A stretch of DNA of 64,000 bases from Pomphorhynchus laevis (Eukaryota > Acanthocephala > Palaeacanthocephala > Echinorhynchida > Pomphorhynchidae). The DNA lies in NCBI GenBank assembly GCA_012934845.2, contig WNNJ02000457.1:121565-185564 (forward strand), written 5' to 3'. Below are positions 10,354 to 21,669 of the stretch, one piece after another (within the stretch, counting starts at the first letter, position 1; each line of letters opens with the position of its first letter). The translations under genes were made by a program, and so were the position numbers. Under the pieces are notes generated by a model. The model was not told the DNA's origin, did no database searches, and saw nothing but the letters and a program-made list of their open reading frames with translations.

Positions 10354-10639
10354 TGACCGAAACCTTATAGCATAGCGGTTCCTCCTGATTACCTCTAATC
10401 CTTATTCTGATACAATTTCTGTTATTTATTAGTCAATTCATAAAATTGACTTTTATTTTAAATTTCAATTTTTTATTTTAGCTTGATATAAATTATAAAA
10501 AATCTTATAACAATTGTTTATTTTATTATTTAATTATTAAATTTTGATTTAGCATTATTATGTTTTGATTATTTTATAATTTTATTAATACGTAGACAGT
10601 TAGCTGATTTGATTTATTTAGTTTATTATTTAAAGTATT

Positions 10640-11275
10640 AATGTCGTCATCCGATCCTGTTCAAATCATAAACATATCATAAATATAACGCCAGAAGATA
10701 TATTTTCATCTAATTCGTTTATAGCCATGTATAATATTGCATAAGATGGTGCCATTGGTGTACCCATTGCTGTTTCGATTACCTTTTTATATAGTTTGTT
10801 GTTAAACTCAAGTCTGTTGTTAAACTCATATTATTTTCTAGCTTTAAGTAAAAACTCATTATGTACATTCTCAACTTCATTGATGAAGTTGAGCTTTAGT
10901 GCATAGATTCATTGATGAAGCTTTAGTCATAGATTTTATTCTCAGTTATTATAGTGATTTGTATATAGCGATTTTATTGACTCAAATTTTCGTAATAAAT
11001 CGTCTGTACTATTTATGTACAAAATTACTGATGGCAGTAATGGTCACAGAAAACTATCGACTTACTCTAAAAGTTTACCTTATTAAATTAATACTCTAAA
11101 AGTTGTTCTGTAGCCGTATATCTACAACTTACAATCAGTCTTCCATGATAAGTTAGAATGCCTTTATGTACTTTAGGTAGTAAGTAAAATTTAGATGGTT
11201 TAGGCGCTTTCAGTATCAACTCGTTTGCTGTATCAGTATCTATAATTATCTTTCCAAGTATTTCTTAACGATTGA
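10640..11275 (-). pseudogene. Penelope-like element RT fragment (canonical-type family)
   Basis: On the minus strand, 11270-11150 reads APKPSKFYLLPKVHKGILTY then HGRLIVS (motif 2), and 10830-10670 reads NNRLEFNNKLYKKVIETAMG then TPMAPSYAILYMAINELDE (motif B). The spelling AMGTPMAPSYAILY is that of the canonical-type PLE fragments at 1.3-2.1 and 4.1-4.8 kb, not of the permuted family. Frames are broken, and motif C is not clear. Confidence 0.65.
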
Positions 11276-11449
11276 AGTGACATTGAGTTACCAGAAGAAG
11301 TGTACTGGAGCTGCATTTGCATTTGCATATATAGTGTCTCGTACCACCCAGCAATCCGTGACATTGGAAGATATCTCAATAAAGCCTACGAAGAAACAAT
11401 AAGCATGAAAATCTCAGCACGACCCTTAAGGTTATATTTAATCACAGGG

Positions 11450-11770
11450 CAAAATAAGAAACAGTAATTAGAGCTACAATAACGACAACTGAAGGAAATT
11501 GCAAAAGTTGTAAGAGACGAAGATGCAAAACTTGTCTATAAATAAAAAACCAACTTCACAAACACATGCACAGATATACGGTACAAAATACAAGGTGTCG
11601 ATACCTGTGCAACAGCATATGTTGGTGAATGTTTGGAATGCAATGTTTAAAATGTCGGCAAGACCTCAGGTCTTTAAATATAAGACGAAATAACAGAAGA
11701 TTTGACATCAAACGAAAAATATAAAGATAGTACAATTTTAGATACCCTTGTTCATTGTGCAAAATCGCAG
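11450..11770 (+). pseudogene. PLE GIY-YIG fragment
   Basis: The plus strand reads GNCKSCKRRRCKTC (cysteine leader), then after a break AYVGECLECNV, NVGKTSG, LNIRRNNRRFDIKRK and STILDTLVHCA. This looks like a GIY-YIG core with its Cys pair (ECLEC) between the two strands and the following basic helix. Frame breaks are present. It is on the strand opposite to the RT fragment next to it, so the two do not belong to one insertion. Confidence 0.55.
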
Positions 11771-11774
11771 CCGT

Positions 11775-12967
11775 AAAGACAATATAGTGTACACTATAAT
11801 CGGTAATGGTTTTAAGAATGAAAAAGACAGGAAAGCAAATGACTCTGTTTTAGTGAAGTCCAATTGCAGACATGGACTTAACTAAAACAGAGTATCACTT
11901 GAAAGAAAACGATTTACGATTATAGGCAAATGCGTTCTTCTGAAGCCAACTTGTATTACTGACAAAGTATTATTGACATGTGGATTTTGTTTTCCCGGTA
12001 ATACTGAAACTATTCATAAAAATGACTTTTATTTTAAATTTCAATTTTATATTTTAACTTAATTTAAATTATAAAATCTTAAATAATTATTTATCTTTAA
12101 TATCTTTAATAAATTACGTTAATATCTGGTAATACAACCTCTGTCAGAAATACTGAAACTATGTATTCTTAATACGACATTATTTTTTGTTCATGCATAT
12201 TTGACATTTTTCTCTTAATTTTCATCAAGTTTATGATTTTTCCTATTTTTTATAACCAACAAAATATTATTAAAATATTAAATATTAAAATATACAAAAC
12301 AACAAAATATTATTTAAAATTTATTTAAAGTATTAAGCGTAAAAGTATTATGGATGGATAATAAAAACTATATTTTGTATTAGAATAAGATAAACCAGCT
12401 AATCAAATTTAAGAGAAAGTACGTCATTAGAATGTATTTAGTCCAGCTGCTATGTTGGGTCGAGGGATTAGGGGCTGAAACCTGATAGCATAGCAGTTCC
12501 TCCTGATGACCTCTAATCCTTATTCTGATACAACGTCTGTTATTTATTAGCCAATAAATAAAAATGACTTTTATTTTAAATTTCAATTTTAATATAAATT
12601 TTATAAAATCTTATATAATTATTTATTATTTATCTTGATTTATATACGGTATAAAATACGTAGACTCATTTATCTTGTAATATAAGCTCTGACAGAAATA
12701 CTGAAACTGTATTCTTAATACGACATTATTTTGTAATGTCGTCAAGAATAGTTCACAATATTCCTTGCTGTGTCAAGTAATAGTGGTTGACACATGATAT
12801 CATAGTAGTTCCTCCTGATGAACTATAATTCTTATCCTTATAAATCGTCTGTTATTTATTATCAATTCATAAAAATTGACTTTTATTTTAAATTTCAATT
12901 TTAATATAAATTTTATAAAAAAATTGAAAATTGCGTATTATGTTTAAAAATTATTTGCGTTTCTTCT
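11775..12967. repeat. AT-rich spacer with two decayed permuted-PLE tails
   Basis: No gene seen. 12340-12665 is a copy of the permuted-PLE 3' region: end of the thumb (TTATGGATGGATAATAAA), the paired blocks near 12435-12520 with GAAAC and CTGATGA, and ATACGTAGACTCA at 12655. 12720-12910 is a second, more decayed tail (TTCCTCCTGATGA at about 12810). The rest is AT-rich. Confidence 0.6.
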
Positions 12968-13031
12968 TACAAAAATTTGTAATTATAATAAAGAATTAAA
13001 ATCAATATGTAACGATAATATTAGAAACATA

Positions 13032-14708
13032 ATGGAAACAGAATGCAATTGTAAAAGTCTTAGTTTTGATAAAATAAATGAACATATATGTACCCATAAT
13101 CTAGAATTAATTGAAAATTGTGAATTAAGAAAGCTGCTATCGAAAGGGTATAAATATAGATTAAATAACAACAACGACAAAAATAAAATATACAGTTCGT
13201 TATATAATAACTTAAATGATTACTTTAGTAAGCTGATTAATAGTGAAAGCTCGAATATATCTAAGATAAAAATTTGGAAAGATTATATATTTGATAAAAT
13301 TAAAAATAAAATGAAAATAACAAACAATTATAAAAGGAAAGATAAAATTAATAAAGATATGTATAAAGAACTTACTAAATTAAAGGATAACTATATAATA
13401 ACAACTATTGATAAAGCTAGTAATAACTTTGTCTTCATATGTAAAAAGCTTTATTATGATATACTAATGAAAGAGGTTAATTCTAATGATTTAAATGTAA
13501 ATCCAGCATATGAACGTAGTGAGTTGAGTTTAGAATCAATTATTACAAGTCACTGTTCTATAATGGATAAAAAGGGTATAAAGGTTGAATTAGATAATAA
13601 AACTATACCTATATTATATTGGAATCCAAAATTACATAAAAATCCAATAAAACCTAGGTTCATATGTAGTGCGTTTAAATGTACATTAAAACCACTTTCT
13701 GTTTATATGAATAAAATGCTTAAAGTAATTAAAGCACATTTTAAAAAATATTGCAAGGTAATCGAAATTAATACTGGTATAAAACACTATTTCAGTATTA
13801 ATTCTACAAAAGAATTTTTAGAACAGACAAAAGGAATAAATTTTCAAAATATAAATACATACGATTTTAGTACGCTTTATACAAATCTAGATTTAGTAGA
13901 TATTAAAGAAGCGTTAGTAAAATTAATTAATCTTATATTCGGAAAAAGATATACATATATATGTTATAATAATTATAACGCCTATCTAACAAAAATTAAA
14001 CCATCAAATAAATATAAATATATGGATAAAATTGAATTAATAGAATCCTTAAATATTTTGATAAATCAAAATTATTTAAAAGTAGGGACATCTATATTTA
14101 GACAAGTAAAAGGTGTTCCAATGGGTGGTAATAGTAGCCCAATTATAGCTGACTTGTTTTTAAGCTTTATAGAATATGAATTTGTTCATAACTGTGTAAA
14201 AACTAAATCTAAACAATATAAATATATGAAATATATGTTTCGATACATTGATGATATATGTGTATTTAATTCTAATAATTTTTATTCAATTAGTGAGCAC
14301 ATTTATCCAGAAAGCCTTATTCTTAACAAAACCAATATTAATGATAAAGAAGGTGTATATCTAGATATGAACATTAAATTAACATTAACTAAAACTACTA
14401 TTAATTTATATCGTAAAGATGACATATTTAAATTTACAAGAAACATATTTTTGCATGAGCATTCATGCATACCATATAATATAAAATATAATACATTAAA
14501 TAATGAAATTTTAAGAATTGCAACAATTTGTAATGATATTGGCTTTCTTAAAAATCATTTAAATAATTTAATAGATACATATTTTAAACTAGGTTACTAT
14601 AAAAATAACATCAAGCAGAAAATAGTAAAATATATAAATCAACACAATAATATAAAGAATAAATTTAAACTCTTAAGTGGCAAATTTTTATGGATGAATA
14701 ATAAATAA
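13032..14708 (+). CDS. Reverse transcriptase of the permuted PLE (copy N2)
   Basis: A 558-codon uninterrupted frame. Residues 1-100 are the end of the linker; RT motifs follow: IDKASNNF, WNPKLHKNPIKPRF (motif 2), YDFSTLYTNLD with the motif A Asp at 278, RQVKGVPMGGNSSP (motif B, GVPMGG from 361), MFRYIDD (motif C, YIDD 405-408), the DKEGVYLDMNI region, and the PLE thumb with CNDIGF and FKLGYY. All residues expected for polymerase activity are there. The ATG at 13032 is internal to the full protein, so the frame is a 5'-truncated product, not a natural start. I count about four substitutions against the copy at 48786 over the shared ~545 residues. Asn, Lys and Ile dominate codon use, as in the AT-rich surroundings. 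Confidence 0.8.
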   Translation: METECNCKSLSFDKINEHICTHNLELIENCELRKLLSKGYKYRLNNNNDKNKIYSSLYNNLNDYFSKLINSESSNISKIKIWKDYIFDKIKNKMKITNNYKRKDKINKDMYKELTKLKDNYIITTIDKASNNFVFICKKLYYDILMKEVNSNDLNVNPAYERSELSLESIITSHCSIMDKKGIKVELDNKTIPILYWNPKLHKNPIKPRFICSAFKCTLKPLSVYMNKMLKVIKAHFKKYCKVIEINTGIKHYFSINSTKEFLEQTKGINFQNINTYDFSTLYTNLDLVDIKEALVKLINLIFGKRYTYICYNNYNAYLTKIKPSNKYKYMDKIELIESLNILINQNYLKVGTSIFRQVKGVPMGGNSSPIIADLFLSFIEYEFVHNCVKTKSKQYKYMKYMFRYIDDICVFNSNNFYSISEHIYPESLILNKTNINDKEGVYLDMNIKLTLTKTTINLYRKDDIFKFTRNIFLHEHSCIPYNIKYNTLNNEILRIATICNDIGFLKNHLNNLIDTYFKLGYYKNNIKQKIVKYINQHNNIKNKFKLLSGKFLWMNNK

Positions 14709-14770
14709 TATACTTTGCATTAGAATAAGATACTAGATAGTTATTTCAGAGGAAATACATCATTAGCATG

Positions 14771-14860
14771 TATTTGGCCCCGCTGCTATGTTGGGTAGAG
14801 GAGTTAGGGGCCGAAACCTGATAGCATAGCAGTTCCTCCTGATGACCTCTAATTCTTATT
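14771..14860 (+). ncRNA. Conserved structured tail block of the permuted PLE
   Basis: Three complementary pairs are interleaved: GGCCCC (14776) with GGGGCC (14807); CTGCTATG (14783) with CATAGCAG (14825); GAGGA (14798) with TCCTC (14834). Between and after them lie GTA, GAAAC (14813) and CTGATGA (14839), the boxes of a hammerhead ribozyme but not in a hammerhead order. The block recurs at about 10320-10400, 12435-12520, 16465-16555 (minus), 42760-42835 and 51520-51595. An exact function cannot be read from the sequence. Confidence 0.5.
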
Positions 14861-15445
14861 CTGATACAACGTCTGTTATTTATTAGTCAATTCATAAAAA
14901 TGACGTTTATTTTAAATTTTATTTTTTATTTTTATTTTTTAACTTGATTAAAATTATAGAAAATCTAAAAACAATTATTAATTTTATTATTTAATTATTA
15001 AATTTTGATTTAGCATTATTATGTTTTGTTTATTTTATAATTATATAACAATACGTAGACTCAGTTAGCTGATTTAATTTCTTTCTCAGTGAATAATTTA
15101 TGGTAAAATATGAAATCGAATTCGTACTAATAGGATCCTGTCAAGCAGTTAAACCAACAGGAAAACCTATATATATGCATTACAATGTCTCAAAACAATG
15201 TTTTTATACATGACTGCAATGTCCATTTTCGGAAAACAATGTTTTTATATTTATACAACTTTCTATACAACGTTTTCGGAAAACTTCAAGAGAGGAGCGC
15301 ATAAACCTCTCTTAAAGAGAGGTCTACCAGGTCTTACCAGATATACCTTGTTAACAGGTCTATGAGGACTTGCTATCAGGTCTTATCAGGATGTAGACCT
15401 GGTAACAAGACTTGTTAAGTTGCAATGGCCAAAGTGCAAAGGATA

Positions 15446-15546
15446 AAATAAGGATCCAAAGGAAGATCCTCCTGTAGCAACTGATAGATTTAGCTTGATT
15501 TAGTAGAAAAGTAATTTAAGGGATACCGAAACTTATGAATCCCCCA
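15446..15546 (+). repeat. Direct repeat, unit 1
   Basis: About 100 bases (AAGGATCCAAAGGAAGATCC ... GGATACCGAAACTTATGAATCC) repeated with about 10% difference at 15862-15965 in the same orientation. The 315 bases between hold AT-rich sequence with no frame I recognise. The pair could be the ends of a small non-coding element. Confidence 0.7.
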
Positions 15547-15861
15547 AGGTATACCTTATTTCCTTTGAAAATAGCGTAATTCTACAGAGACTATGTCAGT
15601 GGAATAAATATTGATTATGACTCCCATAAAGGGTCAATATTTTTCCAGCAAATGTTCCAGTAGAGAATTGCTTCAAGAAAGATTTTGATTATTCTTAAAG
15701 TAATTTATACAGAACAATATAGACGCACAGGCAAGAAAACGTGTTTTACACTATTGGAAAAATATTTTACACTATTAAGTAATGACAGACAAATACGGTC
15801 GGAACATTACAGGTGTAATCATTTTCCGTAAAATGACAGCATAAAGATTTTTTCAAATTGA

Positions 15862-15965
15862 AAAAATGAGGATCTAAAGGAAAATCCTTCTGTAGCAACC
15901 GATAGATTCAGCTTGATTTAATAGAAAAGTAATTTAAGGGATACCGAAACTTATGAATCCACCAA
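15862..15965 (+). repeat. Direct repeat, unit 2
   Basis: Second copy of the repeat at 15446-15546; it shares TTTAAGGGATACCGAAAC and the run into TTATGAATCC exactly. Confidence 0.7.
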
Positions 15966-16009
15966 TATTATTTTAATAATTTTGTTATAATATTATTAAA
16001 ATATTATAT

Positions 16010-18200
16010 TCAAATCAGCTAACTGAGTCTACGTATTTTATACGATATATAAATTAAAATAATGCTAAATAAAATTTAAACAAATTTTTATTCTGATCAA
16101 ACAATAAATCAAATCAGCTAACTGAGTCTACGTATTTAATATAATTATAAAATAAACAAAACATAATAATGCTTAAATCAAAATTTAATAATTAAATAAT
16201 AAAATTAATAATTGTTTTTAGATTTTCTATAATTTAAATCAAGTTAAAATAAATGAAATTTAAAAGACATTTACAATGAAGGTGTTTATATGTGCCTTAT
16301 ATTACGAATCAAACTAGCTAACTTAGTCTACGTATTTAATATAATTTTAAAATAAACAAAACATAATAATATTAAGTAAAAATAAAAAATTGAAATTTAA
16401 AATAAACGTCATTTTTATGAATTGACTAATAAATAACAGACGTTGTATCAGAATAAGAATTAGAGGTCATCAGGAGGAACTGCTATGCTATCAGGTTTCG
16501 GCCCCTAACTCCTCTACCCAACATAGCAGCGGGGCCAAATACATGCTAATGATGTATTTCCTCTGAAATAACTATCTAGTATCTTATTCTAATGCAAAGT
16601 ATATTATTTATTATCCATCCATAAAAATTTGCCACTTAAGAGTTTAAATTTATTCTTTATATTATTGTGTTGATTTATATATTTTACTATTTTCTGTTTG
16701 ATGTTATTTTTATAGTAACCTAGTTTAAAATATGTATCTATTAAATTATTTAAATGATTTTGAAGAAAGCCAATATCATTACATATTGTTGCAATTCTTA
16801 AAATTTCATTATTTAATGTATTATATTTTATATTATATGGTATGCATGAATGCTCATGCAAAAATATGTTTCTTGTAAATTTAAATGTCATCTTTACGAT
16901 ATAAATTAATAGTAGTTTTAGTTAATGTTAATTTAATGTTCATATCTAGATATACACCTTCTTTATCATTAATATTGGTTTTGTCAGGAATAAGGCTTTC
17001 TGGATAAATTTGTTCACTAATTGAATAAAAATTGTTAGAATTAAATACACATATATCATCAATGTATCGAAACATATATTTCATATATTTATATAGTTTA
17101 GATTTAGTTTTTACACAGTTATAAACAAATTCATATTCTATAAAGCTTAAAAACAAGGTCAGCTATAATTGGGCTACTATTACCACTAATTGGAACAGCT
17201 TTTACTTGTCTAAATATAGATGTCCCTTTCTTTAAATAATTTTGATTTATTAACATATTTAAGGATTCTATTAATTCAATTTTATCCATATATTTATATT
17301 TAATTGATAGTTTAATTTTTTTAGATAGGCGTTATAACTATTATAACATATATATGTATATCTTCTTCCGGATATAAGATTAATAAATTTTTCAAATGCA
17401 TCTTTAATATCTGCTAAATCTCGATTTGTATAAAGAGTACTAAAATCGTACGTATTTATATCCTGAAAATTTATTCCTTTTGTCTGTTCTAAAAATTCGT
17501 TTGTAGAATTAATACTGAAATAGGGTTTTATGCCTGTATTCATTTCGATTACCTTGCAATATAAAATCTTAATTCAAAATTAAGATTTTTGCAATCGCAT
17601 TCAGTTTCTATGATGTTTCTTATATTATTGTTACATATTGATTTGAATTCTTTATTATATTACAATATTTATGTAATTTTGGATTCAAATATAATATAGG
17701 TATACTTTTATTATCTGATTCAACCTTTATATCCTTTTTATCCATTATAGAACAGTGACTTGTAATAATTGTTTCAAAACTCAACTCACTACGTTCATAT
17801 GTTGGATTTACATTTAAATCATTAGAATTAACCTCTTTCATTAGTATATCATAATAAAGCTTTTTGCATATGAAGACAAAGTTATTACTAGCTTTATCAA
17901 TAGTTGTTATTATATAGTTATCCTTTAATTTAGTAAGTTCTTTATACATATCTTTATTAATTTTATCTTTCCTTTTATAATTGTTTGTTATTTTCATTTT
18001 ATTTTTAATTTTATCAAATATATAATCTTTCCAAATGTTTATCTTAGATATATTCGAGCTTTCACTATTAATCAGCTTACTAAAGTAATCATTTAAGTTA
18101 TTATATAACGAATTGTAAATTTTATTTTTTATTTTAATTTTATTAATTTTATCTTTCCTTTTGTAATTTTTTGTTATTTTCATTTTAAATTAACAAATTT
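16010..18200 (-). mobile_element. Permuted PLE, copy N3, rearranged
   Basis: Minus-strand copy of the RT and tail. Pieces in order: fingers (18183-17690), a displaced linker piece (about 17660-17577), motif A region (17543-17271, TLYTNRDL), motif B/C region (17156-16881, FIEYEF and RYIDD), thumb (16891-16604) and the structured tail (16555-16430). The tail is base-for-base the same as that of N2, so N2 and N3 form a long inverted pair. Three copies of the terminal motif (reverse of TACGTAGACTCAG) lie at about 16015, 16113 and 16312, suggesting stacked tails. The frame is interrupted several times. Confidence 0.75.
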
Positions 18201-19218
18201 CATTTGTTATTTTCATTTTACAATTCTTATTTAAATATTAATAACAATTATTTATTATTTATTATTATTTATTATTTAATTGTAAAATTTTGAAATTAAA
18301 TATTATTACTTATTATGTTTAATGATTTAAGAAGATTTTAGATATTTTTTTTAAATTATGTTGTAATTATTTTATTGTTATTAAATAATAATTTAAATAA
18401 TAATTAATTTTCTTAATGATAAAATAGCCGTTACTCTTGATTACCTCTAATCCTTATTCTGATACATCCTTTGCTATTTATTTGTTTATTCAGCATAATT
18501 GACTTTTGTTTTAAATTTTAATTTTAAATTTTAATTTAATTTGAATTGTAAAAAATCTTATCCATAAATAACACTAAGCAGAAGATAGTAAAATATATAA
18601 ATCAACACAATAATATAAAGAATAAATTTAAACTCTTAAGTGGCAAATTTTTATGGATGGATAATAAATAATATACTTTGTATTAGAATAAGATACTAGA
18701 TAGTTTTATCAGAGGAAATACATCATTAGCATGTATTTGGCCCCGCTGCTATGTTGGGTAGAATTTTGAAATTAGATATAATTACTTATGTTTAATAATT
18801 TTAGAAGATTTTAGATATTTATTTTTAAATTATGTTGTAATTATTTTATTATTAAATAATAATTTAAATAATAATTAATTTTCTTAATGATAACATAGCC
18901 GTTACTCTTCATGACCTCTAATCCTTATTCTGATACATCCTTTGCTATTTATTTGTTTATTCAGCATAATTGACTTTTGTTTTAAATTTTAATTTTAAAT
19001 TTTAATTTTAAATTTTAATTTAATTTGAATTGTAAAAAATCTTATCCAAAAATATGTTATTTAATTTATTATATGTTAAATCTCAAAGAAATAAAATTAA
19101 AAATAATTTAATTATTCAAATACATTGTATGTTATTTATTAGTCAAATCATAAAAATTGATTTTTATTTAAAATTGTTTTTTATTATTAAAATTATCTAA
19201 TAGCTTTTTAAATTATAT
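18200..19218 (+). repeat. AT-rich block with permuted-PLE tail pieces (paralogue of 42580-43371)
   Basis: 18570-18765 is a thumb-plus-tail fragment of the permuted PLE. 18400-18560 and 18885-19050 are two copies of a tail variant (CATAGCCGTTACTCTT, GACCTCTAATCCTTATTCTG). The same arrangement is found at 42580-43371, and the two regions run in parallel up to TTAAATTATATCG at 19206-19220. No gene seen. Confidence 0.6.
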
Positions 19219-20257
19219 CGTATAAAAACGGAATAAAAAATCGGTGTGTGGTGGATTCGAATTGCGAATAGTAGTTACCGCCCACACCAAATATAGAACA
19301 CATTAATTGTGTAATTTGGTATATAAGCAAAATATAAACCAGCATTTCGGCGACAAGGAATCAGCAAAAGCAGTAAAAGGACCGAAACACGAAATGTAGG
19401 CGTGGGCTCACTGCTGATGAGGTCCACCCACGCTGATTGTAGTGTACAGTGATGCTGATAGGAATCAAACAACCACACGAGGATAATATCAAACCGACCA
19501 GTGAAGAATAGCGGCTCGTGTATGCAATATAATCACAATAGTAAAAAGACAGCTTACGGTTTACTGTCCAGTGAACATTTCGTATAAAAACGGAATAAAA
19601 AAATCGGTGTGTGGTAGATTCGAATTGCGAATAGTAGTTACCGCCCACACCAAATATAGAACACATTAATTGTGTAATTTGGTATATAAGCAAAATATAA
19701 ACCAGCATTTCGGCGACAAGGAATCAGCAAAAGCAGTAAAAGGACCGAAACACGAAATGTAGGCGTGGGCTCACTGCTGATGAGGTCCACCCACGCTGAT
19801 TGTAGTGTACAGTGATGCTGATAGGAATCAAACAACCACACGAGGATAATATCAAACCGACCAGTGAAGAATAGCGGCTCGTGTATGCAATATAATCACA
19901 ATAGTAAAAAGACAGCTTACGGTTTACTGTCCAGTGAACATTTCGTATAAAAACGGAATAAAAAAATCGGTGTGTGGTGGATTCGAATTGCGAATAGTAG
20001 TTACCGCCCACACCAAATATAGAACACATTAATTGTGTAATTTGGTATATAAGCAAAATATAAACCAGCATTTCGGCGACAAGGAATCAGTAAAAGGACC
20101 GAAACACGAAATGTAGGCGTGGGCTCACTGCTGATGAGGTCCACCCACGCTGATTGTAGTGTACAGTGATGCTGATAGGAATCAAACAACCACACGAGGA
20201 TAATATCAAACCGACCAGTGAAGAATAGCGGCTCGTGTATGCAATATAATCACAATA
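19219..20257 (+). repeat. Three tandem 363-bp units with hammerhead-like boxes
   Basis: Units start at 19219, 19581 and 19944 (CGTATAAAAACGGAATAAAA); the third is cut at 20257 and lacks an 11-base AGCAAAAGCAG-type segment. They differ at only a few bases. Each unit contains GGACC-GAAACAC ... TGTAGG ... CTGATGA-GGTCC, so the boxes of a hammerhead ribozyme are present with a perfectly complementary GGTCC/GGACC pair, but with GAAA before CTGATGA. Open frames of 64-115 codons recur in every unit on the minus strand simply because the unit repeats; nothing suggests they are genes. The length and tandem form recall non-coding animal retrozymes and hammerhead satellites. Confidence 0.75.
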
Positions 20258-20676
20258 AATATAAATTCTATAAAAATCTGATATAATTATTTCTTATTTA
20301 TCTATAATTTTATTTATATATGGTATAAATTATATATAAATTATACAATACCTTATATAACAATTAATAATTATTCATAATACGTCATTAGCATAAAATA
20401 CGTAAATTTACTTAATAATTTATCAGATTATATTATAATCTGATATTATAATCTAGGTAGGAAGTCTGAATCATTTCCAGTAGGCGTTGGGCCTCGTCAA
20501 GGTTGTTCCTTGTCTCCACTTTTATTCCTTGCTTACTTGAACAAAATTACGAGACGGGCTGTTCTGACGGATGTCGGTCTTCAGTTTAGTTCCATCATGA
20601 TACCATCTCTGGTTTTGCAGATGACGTTGTTTTTGTTGGCTTCTTGTCCTGATAAATTAAAATGCATACTAGATCG
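20258..20676 (+). repeat. Segment duplicated at 43621-44034
   Basis: AT-rich sequence (ATATAAATTCTATAAAAATCTG onward) followed by the RT start of LINE copy A. It is nearly identical to 43621-44034. The paralogue lacks the 363-bp array upstream. Confidence 0.75.
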
Positions 20677-21668
20677 ATTTATGATGGAATGCAAGCAGCA
20701 GGAATGTTGTAAGTACTTCCAAGCCTGTCTATATGTGTTCGTCTCGGATTCAACTGTCAATGTCAACCAGGATTGAGGAAAATGTTCTTCCTGATATGGA
20801 GGATTTCAAGTATCTTAGGGTATTCTTCTCGATTGATGGTAGGAACATCAAGTGGATTGAGAAGTGGATTTGTGCAGCCAACGCAGCAATGCGTTCTTTG
20901 TACAAGTCTGTCGTGGTGAAGCTGGAGTTGAGTCTTCAGATGAAGCTTTCGTTTTACCGCTTAATCTTTGTTGTTATCTTAACATATGGTCATGAGCTTT
21001 GGGCAATTACAAAAAAAGAAAATATCTCGGAAACAGGGGACCGATATGAAATTTCTCCGCGGTGGTAAATGCCCTTCAACGGCATTTCCCTAGATTTTAA
21101 AGGACCTATGCCAAGTACAAATCGTAACATCGATGACTATTATTTTAGTAGTCATCGATGAATACACAAAATTCTTATTTGCATTTCCGACGACCGACAT
21201 CTCATCTTCTACGGACATTAATTGTTTTGTTGGTTAATTTCGACACTTTCGGTACAATTTACTCAAAACATTGTGTGTTCAAGATATCGGATAGAGGCGA
21301 CCGAAATGATGTTAATTCGCGGCGTGGCCAGTCTTAGTCTTAAAGATAAATTTAGGAATTTGTTCATCCGGGATGGACTCGGAGTAAAGTTGCTGCTTCT
21401 CCACATCGAATAAAGTCAGCTGAGGTTGCTAGGACACTTCCTGAGGATGTCTAGATATCGCCTTCCTCTGAGGATTTTCTAGGCTGGACTCTCTCGAAAG
21501 AGACATCGAGGTAGAACGATACCGGTGACGAGATCAAATCTCAAAACTGGCCGATGGACGTTTTGGGCTATCTGAAAGAGAACTCTGGTCTGTCGCCCAG
21601 GATCGCGATGTCTGGAGTAGTTTGGTTCGTGCACTGCCTCCAAGACCCGACACCCGGACCAGTGGTTG
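20453..21668 (+). pseudogene. RTE-like LINE, copy A (RT palm to C-terminus)
   Basis: 5' truncated. Frames carry RT motif B (PLLFLAYLNKI after a VGLRQGC-like stretch), motif C remains (FADDVVF), EDFKYLRVFFSIDGR, LTYGHELWAITKK, then ATEMMLIRGVASLSLKDKFR, IRDGLGVKLLLLHIE and a decayed GHFLRMSRYRLP. This C-terminal series is the one known from RTE-like LINEs common in fish and invertebrates (LTYGHE-W, L-R-GVSL-DK-R, LGHL-RM). About 120 unrelated bases (near 21070-21260) sit inside it. Several breaks; not functional. Confidence 0.75.
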
Positions 21669-21669
21669 A

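Larger units (their letters stand above)
6381..10625 (+). mobile_element. Permuted (Naiad-like) Penelope-like element, copy N1
   Basis: The 5' end is set by comparison with the copy at 48281: both begin with AATAGCTAGGTCGCGTAG. Order: a structured leader (6381-6570), a GIY-YIG frame (6573-7181), a linker region present in two or three partial tandem copies (7190-7360, 7356-7405, 7430-8200), RT fingers (8357-8953), an inserted hammerhead-bearing sequence (about 9000-9190), RT palm and thumb (9529-10353), then a structured tail with GAAAC and CTGATTA boxes and a terminal TACGTAGACAGTTAGCTG near 10590. The nuclease precedes the RT. Internal duplications and an insertion split the reading frame into at least four parts, so it is not functional as a unit. 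Confidence 0.8.
12968..15075 (+). mobile_element. Permuted (Naiad-like) PLE, copy N2, 5' truncated
   Basis: Starts abruptly within the linker (AAAATTTGTAATTATAATAA), contains an uninterrupted RT frame (13032-14708), the structured tail (14771-14860) and the terminal TACGTAGACTCAGTTAGCTG at 15052-15071. 5' truncation is usual for target-primed insertions. The RT region differs from the 48-kb copy at only a handful of residues, which points to recent movement of the family. Confidence 0.8.

Noticed and set aside
14771-14860. Ordinary type I, II or III hammerhead in the permuted-PLE tail
   Set aside because: The boxes are present but no nested arrangement places stem II strands next to CTGATGA and GAAA; reported as an interleaved structure only.
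19275-20195. Repeated 64-115-codon frames on the minus strand of the 363-bp array
   Set aside because: They recur only because the unit repeats, match no family, and change length between units; no sign of protein selection.
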